DNA of 64,000 bases from assembly GCF_026239695.1 (NCBI RefSeq), contig NZ_JAPIVS010000008.1, positions 124,001 through 188,000 on the forward strand, read 5' to 3'. Both the position numbers and the translations under genes were made by a program. Of the stretch, positions 25,170-32,550 are shown piece by piece. This DNA is from Pedobacter sp. MC2016-15 (GTDB lineage Bacteria; Bacteroidota; Bacteroidia; Sphingobacteriales; Sphingobacteriaceae). Numbering within the stretch: the stretch's first letter is position 1; each line of letters begins with the position of its first letter. The notes under the pieces were generated by a model that searched no databases, had not been told where the DNA came from, and saw nothing but the letters and a program-made list of their open reading frames with translations.

Positions 25170-26303
25170 ATGAAAAACTCAGCACAACTCCTCCTGCAGG
25201 AATACCAGATAGATGATTTAAAATTGAAAAACAGGGTGGTGATGGCCTCACTTACCCGCGGCCGTGCCGACAACCCGGGGCTGGTACCTACACTGCTTAT
25301 GGCCGAATACTATGCACAGCGTGCCTCAGCAGGTCTGATCTTAAGTGAAGGTACATGGGTCAATTCAAAATCCATCGGTTTTATCAACGTTCCGGGCATC
25401 TACACGCAGGAGCAGGTGGAGGGATGGAAACTGGTGACCACAGCCGTGCATAATAAGGGAGGTCTGATCTTCTCCCAGTTAGGGCATATCGGCTCGGCAA
25501 CCCACCCGGATCTGCTCAATGGCGAACTGCCTGCCGGTCCTTCGGCAATTAACCCTCAGACGCAGTCCTTTACTCCTGAAGGCTTTAAAGATACATTAGT
25601 ACCACGCGAGTTCAGCGTAGCTGAGATCAAACAAACGATTCAGGATTATCAGCAGGCAGCGAAAAATGCGAAGGATGCAGGTTTCGATGGGGTAGAGATC
25701 CACGCACAGGCAGGGATGCTGATCCCACAGTTTCTGAGTGCCGCAACAAACCAGCGCAGTGACGCATACGGGGGGAGCATTGAAAATCGTGCGCGTATTG
25801 TATTTGAGATCCTGGATGCGGTCATCGGGGTTTGGGGCAGCACTCGTGTAGCGATTAAGTTTACTCCGGTAGCACTCAGCCATGTGGGGATCATGAAGCC
25901 CGATGAGGAGACGATTCCAACTTTTAAGTATATCCTGAAGAAGCTCAGTGACTATAATCTGGCTTATCTGCATATTGTTGCCCCGGCAGAAGATTTAACC
26001 GGCACCGCGGTAGAGGTGATGCAGGACGATTACTTCAGCCATTTCCGTAACAACTATAGTGGCCGCCTGATGGCCAACTTCGGCTTTACGCAGCTGAGTG
26101 GCAATGCCATTCTGGAAGAAGGCAAGGCCGATCTGGTTTCTTTTGGTGCGCCATTTATTGCTAATCCTGATCTTGCAGAACGTTTTACATATGGTTTGCC
26201 CCTGGCAGAAAGCGATCAGAATACGTATTATGCCGGTGGCGAAAAGGGGTATACGGATTATCCGTATGCGAACTATAAAAGCGAATCTTTTTCCGAATAT
26301 TAA
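25170..26303 (+). CDS. Old yellow enzyme-like flavin oxidoreductase, divergent active site
   Basis: A 377-residue OYE-family TIM barrel. Family signatures include VVMASLTRGRADNPGLVPT, LMAEYYAQRASAGLILSE, the FMN region SVAEIKQTIQDYQQAAKNAKDAGFDGVEIH and RSDAYGGSIENRARIVFEI. OYEs reduce activated C=C bonds of enals, quinones or nitro compounds with NADPH. The active-site triad HxxNxY is altered: His178 is kept, but the Asn/His position is Ala181 and the proton-donor Tyr position is Met183 (HAQAGM). The usual LWH of the flavin loop reads LGH. The enzyme may therefore have another substrate or be impaired. Divergent from a HxlR regulator with a shared palindrome. Confidence 0.87.
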   Translation: MKNSAQLLLQEYQIDDLKLKNRVVMASLTRGRADNPGLVPTLLMAEYYAQRASAGLILSEGTWVNSKSIGFINVPGIYTQEQVEGWKLVTTAVHNKGGLIFSQLGHIGSATHPDLLNGELPAGPSAINPQTQSFTPEGFKDTLVPREFSVAEIKQTIQDYQQAAKNAKDAGFDGVEIHAQAGMLIPQFLSAATNQRSDAYGGSIENRARIVFEILDAVIGVWGSTRVAIKFTPVALSHVGIMKPDEETIPTFKYILKKLSDYNLAYLHIVAPAEDLTGTAVEVMQDDYFSHFRNNYSGRLMANFGFTQLSGNAILEEGKADLVSFGAPFIANPDLAERFTYGLPLAESDQNTYYAGGEKGYTDYPYANYKSESFSEY

Positions 26304-26334
26304 TCCCTTTTTTTCCATCCTGCTCCTTACACCT

Positions 26335-26368
26335 ATTACTGGATCAGCTACCATTATTACTGGTTCAG
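26335..26368 (+). promoter_or_regulatory. AraC-type direct-repeat operator
   Basis: ATTACTGGATCAG (26335-26347) and ATTACTGGTTCAG (26356-26368) are 12/13 identical and exactly 21 bp apart, the two-turn spacing used by AraC-family dimers. The repeat lies upstream of the -7 box at 26402-26409 and 63 bases before the AraC-family gene. Confidence 0.75.
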
Positions 26369-26401
26369 AGTGTCACACTGCAAAACAAATTACATATCAC
26401 T

Positions 26402-26409
26402 TATCTTTG
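26402..26409 (+). promoter_or_regulatory. -7 box of the AraC-family gene
   Basis: TATCTTTG fits the Bacteroidota consensus TAnnTTTG. No TTTG -33 element is visible 19-20 nt upstream, as expected for an activator-dependent promoter. Confidence 0.55.
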
Positions 26410-26430
26410 AATAAGATTAATACCGAGGAT

Positions 26431-27327
26431 ATGGAAAATGTATTGATGATTGATACCGTGGGGCAGTATAGTGCGCTTAATAACAATGAAACATTACACC
26501 CATTAATTAACCTGGTGGATCTGTCCAAAGCTGATCCCAGGGAAAACCGCAAAAGTTACTATGGCTTTTACGCCGTTTTTCTTAAAGAGATCAAATGTGG
26601 AGACCTACATTATGGATGCAACTATTACGATTACGAGGAGGGCACAATGGTCTTCGTTGGGCCCGGGCAGGTGATAGGTGTAGAAAATAACGGTGAAATG
26701 TACCAACCAAAAGGCAAGGCCCTCGTATTCCACCCTGATCTGCTCAAGGGCAGCTCGCTGGGTCGGCAGATCGCCAGCTACAATTTCTTTTCGTATGAGG
26801 TACATGAAGCACTGCACTTATCAGAAGTCGAGCGCAAGATCATCTTTGATTGTTATGAAAAGATAGCCTATGAACTTCAGCGTGGTATCGATAAGCATAG
26901 CAAAATGCTCATCGTCAGTAATATCGAACTGCTGCTGAATTACTGCATCCGTTTTTACGACCGTCAGTTTATTACCAGAGAAAACGCCAACAAGGGAGTG
27001 CTGCAGAAGTTTGAGGAACTGCTTAACGGTTACTTCAGCTCCGATAAACCTGCATTAATCGGTCTCCCCTCCGTTGCCTACTGTGCAGACCAGCTGAACT
27101 TATCAGCAAATTACTTTGGCGACCTGATTAAAAAGGAAACCGGCAAATCTGCACAAGAGTACATACAGCTGAAAATCATGGACACCGCAAAAGAGATGGT
27201 ATTTGACAGATCCAAATCTGTCAGTGAGATCGCCTATCAGTTAGGTTATAAATACCCACAGCATTTCACCCGCTCATTTAAACAGCATGTGGGTTGTACA
27301 CCCAATGAATATCGGAATCTGAATTAG
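26431..27327 (+). CDS. AraC family regulator
   Basis: A 298-residue regulator; start at ATG 26431 (MENVLMIDTVGQYSALNNNE). The frame is open further upstream only because it overlaps the preceding enzyme. The N-terminal cupin-like sensor region has MVFVGPGQVIGVENNGEMYQPKG. The C-terminus has two HTH motifs: PSVAYCADQLNLSANYFGDLIKKETG and SVSEIAYQLGYKYPQHFTRSFKQHVGCTPNEYR. It follows the ene-reductase gene by 127 bases but has its own promoter and a 21-bp-period direct repeat, suggesting autoregulation. AraC proteins of this shape often control a neighbouring oxidoreductase, here perhaps the ene-reductase. Confidence 0.88.
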   Translation: MENVLMIDTVGQYSALNNNETLHPLINLVDLSKADPRENRKSYYGFYAVFLKEIKCGDLHYGCNYYDYEEGTMVFVGPGQVIGVENNGEMYQPKGKALVFHPDLLKGSSLGRQIASYNFFSYEVHEALHLSEVERKIIFDCYEKIAYELQRGIDKHSKMLIVSNIELLLNYCIRFYDRQFITRENANKGVLQKFEELLNGYFSSDKPALIGLPSVAYCADQLNLSANYFGDLIKKETGKSAQEYIQLKIMDTAKEMVFDRSKSVSEIAYQLGYKYPQHFTRSFKQHVGCTPNEYRNLN

Positions 27328-27331
27328 TACA

Positions 27332-28489
27332 TCATTTTGCGATGCGATGAGCACGGTCAGCAGGGCGGGAAGGATCAGGCCCGCCAACCGCCCCGGCATG
27401 ACTCTTAAGCAGTTTCAGTACCACAAAAGCACCGATCATTGCCGGAAACAACATCAGAAAAGACCGCTGCAATAAGGTAAAGACTGGGAGTATGGCCGTA
27501 GGAACAATTTGTGAAAACAACATCGCGATACCAGCTTCAGCAAATCCGCTACCACCCGGACTTGGTGCAAAATAGATCATAAACTGGATGAGAATCTGGA
27601 TGCTGATCACCTGGAGCAGATCAGCATGCACACCAAGTCCCAGCAGGATTACATATTGCATACAGTATTTATTCAGGTACAGCAGCACAGTGATCAAAAG
27701 ACTCAGCGGAAACAAAAGAGGATGATCATTTAATAACTTTTTACAGATGCGCTGATAATTCAGAATGTTCATGTAAGACCTGTCGGCCCATTTCTCTATA
27801 CGATTTCTTCTGGCAGGCCACATACGGCTGATCAATCCGGTAATTTTCATCAAAAGGGACCCAATCCATAAAGGTTTCCAGAAGGCAAGCATAAATGCCA
27901 GCAGAAAGGTGAAAAATACGCCGAAACCGTACTTCAGCAAAACGAGGATCAGCCCACTTTCCAGCTGATTATTCATTGCCCAAATCGCCAGCAAGCCGGC
28001 GAGGGGCATAAACAGCAAGGTCGCACCCATGGTAATCAGACTCACAATAAATCCGTTGAGAACCTTCACTCCATGACGATTGTATACATACAACTGGGCA
28101 GGACTTGCACCACTGTGAAAAGGGGTGATGGCTCCCATAAACATATTGGCCGTGTTGGCCTTAAAACTTACCCATTGTGATAAGCCCGGCTTCAGCTTTC
28201 GTATCAGGATATGGTTACGCCAGCCGCCCAGGATCAGGTCGATAAAGACCATCACAAAACAGATCAGTATATACTTGAACTTGATACTGCCCAGGGCTTT
28301 GATGGTATCGCCCGTATGGGAATAAAAGAAAACTGCTGCTACAGAAGCTATTGTCAGCAAGCCCAGCCAGATCGCTCCTTTGAGGATCGTTTTTCTATTA
28401 AACATTTGCGTATGAGTCTCTTTCTTTGTAATGAGTTCGCTGATCGCGATTGAATCCTCTGCTATTTCCGCTTTTTCTTCTACTAACAT
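27332..28489 (-). CDS. Flippase-like (LPG synthase transmembrane domain) protein
   Basis: A 385-residue polytopic membrane protein; start at ATG 28489 (MLVEEKAEIAEDS). A ~35-residue acidic N-terminus precedes about eight hydrophobic segments. The family motifs are the loop LGGWRNHILIRKL, FKANTANMFMGAITPFHSGASPAQLY and APSPGGSGFAEAGIAMLF. This is the MprF-type flippase/UPF0104 domain without the aminoacyl-transferase half, so it would move a lipid rather than synthesise one. It is divergent from lytS. The intergenic region carries a 49-nt element also found before the GMC operon at 34139-34187. This links it to the lipid-related genes at 30465-34086 (inference). Confidence 0.85.
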   Translation of the reverse strand: MLVEEKAEIAEDSIAISELITKKETHTQMFNRKTILKGAIWLGLLTIASVAAVFFYSHTGDTIKALGSIKFKYILICFVMVFIDLILGGWRNHILIRKLKPGLSQWVSFKANTANMFMGAITPFHSGASPAQLYVYNRHGVKVLNGFIVSLITMGATLLFMPLAGLLAIWAMNNQLESGLILVLLKYGFGVFFTFLLAFMLAFWKPLWIGSLLMKITGLISRMWPARRNRIEKWADRSYMNILNYQRICKKLLNDHPLLFPLSLLITVLLYLNKYCMQYVILLGLGVHADLLQVISIQILIQFMIYFAPSPGGSGFAEAGIAMLFSQIVPTAILPVFTLLQRSFLMLFPAMIGAFVVLKLLKSHAGAVGGPDPSRPADRAHRIAK

Positions 28490-28523
28490 ATCTTGTAATG
28501 ATGAGTCCTGAATCAATTAATTG

Positions 28524-28565
28524 CTGATGCAAAAGAACCTACAAGAAGAAAAACCTGATGCAAAA
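28524..28565. repeat. Direct repeat CTGATGCAAAA, 31 bp apart
   Basis: CTGATGCAAAA occurs at 28524-28534 and 28555-28565, identical over 11 bases and spaced by about three helical turns. On the minus strand each copy supplies TTTTGCATCAG, so the repeats may include -7-like TTTG boxes for the flippase gene. Confidence 0.45.
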
Positions 28566-28611
28566 ATGAACGGGAGGCGGGCAAATGCAGCGCTCAAACG
28601 GGCCGCAACTT
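28563..28611. promoter_or_regulatory. Shared element A, candidate LytTR binding site
   Basis: A 49-nt element matching 34139-34187 at 38 positions, including an identical GGAGGCGGGCAAAT block and AAACGGGC. CGGGC occurs at 28578 and 28599, a 21-bp period. LytTR regulators bind two direct repeats about 21-22 bp apart (family knowledge). It lies between the divergent flippase-like gene and lytS. Confidence 0.65.
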
Positions 28612-28727
28612 CAGAGCAGAGGCAGAAGGAGAAAGACCTGTAGAACTGTTAATTTTCAATTCAATCATCTTAACGGCTAAATTGCCCGCTTCAGACGTAT
28701 TTTGGAACGTAACGGATCACTAATTGC

Positions 28728-28735
28728 TAACTTTG
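28728..28735 (+). promoter_or_regulatory. -7 box of the lytS-lytTR operon
   Basis: TAACTTTG is an exact TAnnTTTG match and ends only four bases before the lytS start codon. If used, the transcript would begin at or next to the ATG, giving a leaderless mRNA. A TTTG lies at 28701-28704, 23 nt upstream, slightly far for a -33 element. Confidence 0.5.
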
Positions 28736-28739
28736 TGAC

Positions 28740-29756
28740 ATGTCGAAGCAATATCTCATACTTGGCGTTATCATTTCCCTGGCTATAGGCCTTGCGGTTG
28801 TACCCATCCGTTTAACCGGAGATGATATCAATTCGGGCGGTCTTTTTGTAGCTGCCCGTACCGTCAGATATACCTTCACTGCGGGGATGCTTTCCTTTTT
28901 TCTTCATATCTGGCTGAACAGGAAATTCGCAGTAGCGGCCACTCAATTGAGGTTCGTAGCATACCTTTTCAAGATCATAGCCGTGGCTTTAACAATCTTT
29001 TTTGTTTCCGTTTCGGTCGATTTTATTTTCAGTTTTTTTGTAAAGAGCCCATCGTTTTCCATACCCAAAGAAGATCTGAACTGGTATCTGATCATATTCA
29101 GGTGTTTACTGGTCAGTGCCGTACAATTCTTCATCGTTTTTTATCTGCAGTTACTCAATGAAAGCCAGAAGCGCAGTTTAGAAATAGAGAAACTCAAACA
29201 AACGCAGCTTGAAGCCAGCCTGTCTAACCTGAAGGAACAGATGAGTCCTCACTTTCTGTTTAACACCCTCAATACCTTAAGCGCAATTACAGAAGATCAG
29301 CGGGTCAAAGAATATGTTTCTGAGCTGGCTTCAGTATACAGGTATATGCTGGTTCATAATAAACTGAACCTCGTTCCACTGGACAATGAACTTAGCTTCA
29401 TCAGGTCTTACCTGTACATCATCAAGAGCCGGATGGGAGATGCTGTAGACATCAGTATTGATGTCGAAGATAGCATCATGCAAAGTAAAATTCCACCGCT
29501 TACCTTGCAACTTTTACTTGAAAACGCCATTAAACACAATGTAGCCATCAGTGCCAAGCCATTAAAAATAAGGATATATAATGATCCGGCATATATCATT
29601 ATATGTAATAGCTTTTGCCCTAAACAAGCTCAGCATTATTCTACCGGAGTGGGACTGGGCAATATCATGAACCGCTATCAGCTGTTATTTTCCCAGAATA
29701 TTTTAATCGAAAAAAATCCAACCTTATTTACCGTTAAGCTGCCGATACAGATATGA
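28740..29756 (+). CDS. LytS/YehU-type sensor histidine kinase
   Basis: A 338-residue kinase. The first ~140 residues form four hydrophobic helices (ILGVIISLAIGLAVVPI, YTFTAGMLSFFLHIWL, FKIIAVALTIFFVSVSVDF, IFRCLLVSAVQFFIVFYL). A short coiled coil (NESQKRSLEIEKLKQTQLEASL) then leads into the His_kinase domain with the phospho-acceptor QMSPHFLFNTLN. The ATPase lobe has PPLTLQLLLENAIKHN and GVGLGNIMNRYQLLF. It overlaps the LytTR response regulator gene by four bases (ATGA), so the two are translationally coupled. It senses an unknown signal through its membrane part, which lacks a large extracellular domain. Confidence 0.92.
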   Translation: MSKQYLILGVIISLAIGLAVVPIRLTGDDINSGGLFVAARTVRYTFTAGMLSFFLHIWLNRKFAVAATQLRFVAYLFKIIAVALTIFFVSVSVDFIFSFFVKSPSFSIPKEDLNWYLIIFRCLLVSAVQFFIVFYLQLLNESQKRSLEIEKLKQTQLEASLSNLKEQMSPHFLFNTLNTLSAITEDQRVKEYVSELASVYRYMLVHNKLNLVPLDNELSFIRSYLYIIKSRMGDAVDISIDVEDSIMQSKIPPLTLQLLLENAIKHNVAISAKPLKIRIYNDPAYIIICNSFCPKQAQHYSTGVGLGNIMNRYQLLFSQNILIEKNPTLFTVKLPIQI

Positions 29757-30517
29757 AAATTTTAATTATAGAAGACGAAATCAATGCTGCAAAAGAGCTG
29801 GAGAAGATATTGCTTAACCTCGATGCTTCTATAAATGTATTGGCAATCCTTGATTCTGTAGAGGCCAGCATCAAATTCCTGAAAGGGAACAATTTGCCTG
29901 ACCTGATTTTTTCTGATATTCAACTTGCGGATGGCATGTGTTTCGAAATTTACAGGGAAGTCCCCCTGGTTAAGCCCATCATTTTCTGCACCGCCTATGA
30001 TGAATATATGCTCGAGGCGTTCGAGACCAGTGCACTCAGCTATTTACTAAAGCCGATTACAGAACAATCCGTAGCCAAAGCACTGGATAAATATCAGGCA
30101 CTCAAATCTGCTTTTGAACCCCTTGCTGCCACACGTTCGGTTCAGCAACTCGGTGAGCAACTAAAGTATAGCTACAAGAAGACTATTCTCGTGGAACAAC
30201 GTGAAAACATCATTCCCCTGCCCGTCAATGACATTGCCTACCTGTTCCTGGAGAATGCTGTCATACAGATAGGAACAACAAAAAATCACCAGTATTTTAT
30301 GACTTCATCAATGGACGAGCTGGAGCGGATTCTTGATCCGGATATATTCTATCGTGCCAACCGTCAGTTCATGATCAATAGACATGCGATCACCAATATA
30401 GAACGGTTTTTCTCACGAAAGCTTATTGCTAAACTTTCTGTGAAAACACCGGATACAGTAGTGATCAGTAAGGCAAATGCATCTGATTTTCTACGCTGGC
30501 TTGAAAGTTCATCCTGA
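29753..30517 (+). CDS. LytTR family response regulator
   Basis: A 254-residue response regulator. The receiver domain has the acidic pocket IIEDE, phospho-acceptor Asp55 in FSDIQLADG, FCTAYDE and the Lys in LLKPI. The C-terminal LytTR DNA-binding domain spans residues ~150-250 (KTILVEQRENIIPLPVNDIAYLFLE, DIFYRANRQFMINRHAITNIERF). The stop codon lies inside the convergent desaturase gene, a 53-base overlap. The 49-nt element with 21-bp-spaced CGGGC repeats upstream of this operon and of the GMC operon/PPC gene is its best candidate target. Confidence 0.92.
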   Translation: MKILIIEDEINAAKELEKILLNLDASINVLAILDSVEASIKFLKGNNLPDLIFSDIQLADGMCFEIYREVPLVKPIIFCTAYDEYMLEAFETSALSYLLKPITEQSVAKALDKYQALKSAFEPLAATRSVQQLGEQLKYSYKKTILVEQRENIIPLPVNDIAYLFLENAVIQIGTTKNHQYFMTSSMDELERILDPDIFYRANRQFMINRHAITNIERFFSRKLIAKLSVKTPDTVVISKANASDFLRWLESSS

Positions 30518-31553
30518 TCTTAGCGGTTCTTTCTTTTAAGAATGTTATGACCTCTTCTTCTGAACTAAATCTGTTCCCGATGTTTACAAAGTTCCGGGCC
30601 AGAACATCGTAACGCTTTGCCAGCAAAAGCACCGCAACCATCATGATGTCTATCTTGCTAAAGACAACGGCATTGTGGTTTATATATTTGTCGATCGTCT
30701 TTTCGAAATAAGCAGGATGTTCCGTCCAGTGCATCGTTGGTTTCAGATGGTGGGAGATATGGTATCCATCGTTCCAGCATTGCCAGTTGTACCGGCTGTT
30801 GATGCAAGTCATGCTGTTTTTATAGGCATTTCCAGGATCCCCGGGATCTATAAAAGCATGTTGTGCCCAGTTTCCGAGCATAGCGATCAGACGGTAAAAG
30901 AAATAGGTGAAAATAAACACGCAGAAGGTCGTGGGCCAGTTAAAGCAAGACAATATGATACAGAAAATGATGAAAAGTATCTCTCCACGTACTGCGCTGT
31001 ACATCAGTTTTTTCCTGTTCTTTCTTTTGAAGTAGGCAGCCAGGTCGTAGATCCCCCTGATCATAAACATGAACAGGTATAACAGAAAGCTTCGGAGAGA
31101 ATCCCGCTGGTAAGACATGGTAGAACTTTCGTCTTCTTCCAGATTATTTTCGGCATGGTGCATCCCGATATGATGTGCATAATAAGTATCGGCCATATGC
31201 CCGAAAAAGGGAGCCACCACATAGGGGAGTACGTAGTTCAGATAATTGTACTGCTTCTTAAATAACGTCCGGTGAGCGGTGGAATGAAACATCAGCGCAA
31301 AGCGGCCAATGAACAAAGCTGCATTGATAACCATATAAATCACTGCTGCCGCCAGCCAGTACCAGCCAGTCAACAGATTGCTGAACAGTATCAAAGCATA
31401 AGGTATCAGGAAGAAAATGATATTGAATGAGAAATATATAAAAGGCAAATCCCTTTCATCGCGAATCAGGCGCAGAAAGAATTTATCCAATCGATTATAC
31501 TTTTGAGGCTTTATGAAGCCAGGATCAGTCAGGTTACTGGGTGTGTGTTGCAT
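30465..31553 (-). CDS. Membrane fatty acid desaturase-family enzyme
   Basis: A 362-residue membrane di-iron enzyme of the fatty acid desaturase superfamily. Three histidine boxes are visible: FHSTAH (HxxxH), HHIGMHH (HxxxHH) and YHISHH (HxxHH). Hydrophobic segments lie around residues 40-75, 100-120, 150-170 and 195-230. The family also includes ketolases and hydroxylases, so the exact reaction (double bond, hydroxyl or keto group on a lipid) is open. Last gene of a tight three-gene operon: GMC oxidoreductase (1-base gap), Gfo/Idh oxidoreductase (12-base gap), desaturase. Its 3' end overlaps the LytTR gene by 53 bases. Confidence 0.87.
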   Translation of the reverse strand: MQHTPSNLTDPGFIKPQKYNRLDKFFLRLIRDERDLPFIYFSFNIIFFLIPYALILFSNLLTGWYWLAAAVIYMVINAALFIGRFALMFHSTAHRTLFKKQYNYLNYVLPYVVAPFFGHMADTYYAHHIGMHHAENNLEEDESSTMSYQRDSLRSFLLYLFMFMIRGIYDLAAYFKRKNRKKLMYSAVRGEILFIIFCIILSCFNWPTTFCVFIFTYFFYRLIAMLGNWAQHAFIDPGDPGNAYKNSMTCINSRYNWQCWNDGYHISHHLKPTMHWTEHPAYFEKTIDKYINHNAVVFSKIDIMMVAVLLLAKRYDVLARNFVNIGNRFSSEEEVITFLKERTAKIRMNFQASVENQMHLPY

Positions 31554-31565
31554 GGTAAAAATGAA

Positions 31566-32549
31566 TTATTTTGTATGGATAGCGCTTGTATGGTAAGCCT
31601 GCTCTACGAACTCCAGATCGCGCCTGGCCATTGGAAGGTTAAATGCTGCATCTTCGCCAGTTCTCAGGGCATGCATGAAATCGGTAAGCATGCCTTTTGC
31701 ACCGCTGATATCGGCAATGCCTGGAAGTAATAGCCTCCATTTCTTACCGCGCACAAATATGTAAAGGCCGTTGGATTCAAAAAGGATTGAACCTTTGGTG
31801 CCGAATATGCGGGAAATACGCAAGCCTTTGAACACTGTATTCACTTCCCAGGAATACAATAAGGTGCCTACAGCCCCTTCTGCATAAGTTGCTACAACCT
31901 GCATACTGCGTTCGGGAGAGCTATTCTTTGAGGGCTGAAAACCAGTTACTGATTGTAGCGTTAAGCCCAGGTTCGAGATATAGTTGATCCAGTGAATGCC
32001 ACCTTCAAATAAAGCGCCTCCGCCTGCTGTCTCTGTGTCCAAACGCCAGTTATCCACATGCTGGGTTTTGGTGGCATTGATGAACAGAAACTTGATATCT
32101 CCAATGATGTTTGCAGCCAAAACTTCGCGCAGTTTTCTGAGTGCAGGTTTATAAAAGTAGTTTTCTGCTATAAACAGCTGTACACCCTTTTCCTGACGGA
32201 GCTGATCAATGATATCAAAATCTGCAGCATGGAAAAACGCTGGCTTCTCACAGATCACATGTTTACCTGCGGTCATCGCTGCAATGGATAAGGCAAGGTG
32301 GCTATCCGGCGGGGTGCAGATAAAGACCACATCAATGTTAGGCGATTGAATCGCTGCGGTATACGAAGAGAATATGCCCTTGCCTTTGTATTTAACTGAA
32401 TAGCTGTGAGCCTTACTTTCATCGCGACTGGCAAAAAATAAATCTACTCCTGCCAATCTGCTTAGCCGTTTCGCATGCTGGCCCGCGATTGCCCCGCAAC
32501 CGAGAAATACGATCCTCATCCGGCCTTCTATCTTTTTATATGTCGACAT
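31566..32549 (-). CDS. Gfo/Idh/MocA family oxidoreductase
   Basis: A 327-residue NAD(P)-dependent dehydrogenase without a signal peptide. N-terminal Rossmann motif FLGCGAIAGQHAKR, the ICTPPDSHL strand, the catalytic-lysine motif CEKPAFF, and GGALFEGGIHWINY with the substrate-binding His. A start at ATG 32519 (MRIVFLGCG) is also possible; I keep 32549 because it lies just one base after the stop of the upstream GMC gene. Such enzymes oxidise or reduce sugars, inositols or related polyols. Its place between a GMC oxidoreductase and a desaturase suggests work on one metabolite or lipid head group; the substrate is unknown. Confidence 0.87.
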   Translation of the reverse strand: MSTYKKIEGRMRIVFLGCGAIAGQHAKRLSRLAGVDLFFASRDESKAHSYSVKYKGKGIFSSYTAAIQSPNIDVVFICTPPDSHLALSIAAMTAGKHVICEKPAFFHAADFDIIDQLRQEKGVQLFIAENYFYKPALRKLREVLAANIIGDIKFLFINATKTQHVDNWRLDTETAGGGALFEGGIHWINYISNLGLTLQSVTGFQPSKNSSPERSMQVVATYAEGAVGTLLYSWEVNTVFKGLRISRIFGTKGSILFESNGLYIFVRGKKWRLLLPGIADISGAKGMLTDFMHALRTGEDAAFNLPMARRDLEFVEQAYHTSAIHTK

Positions 32550-32550
32550 A

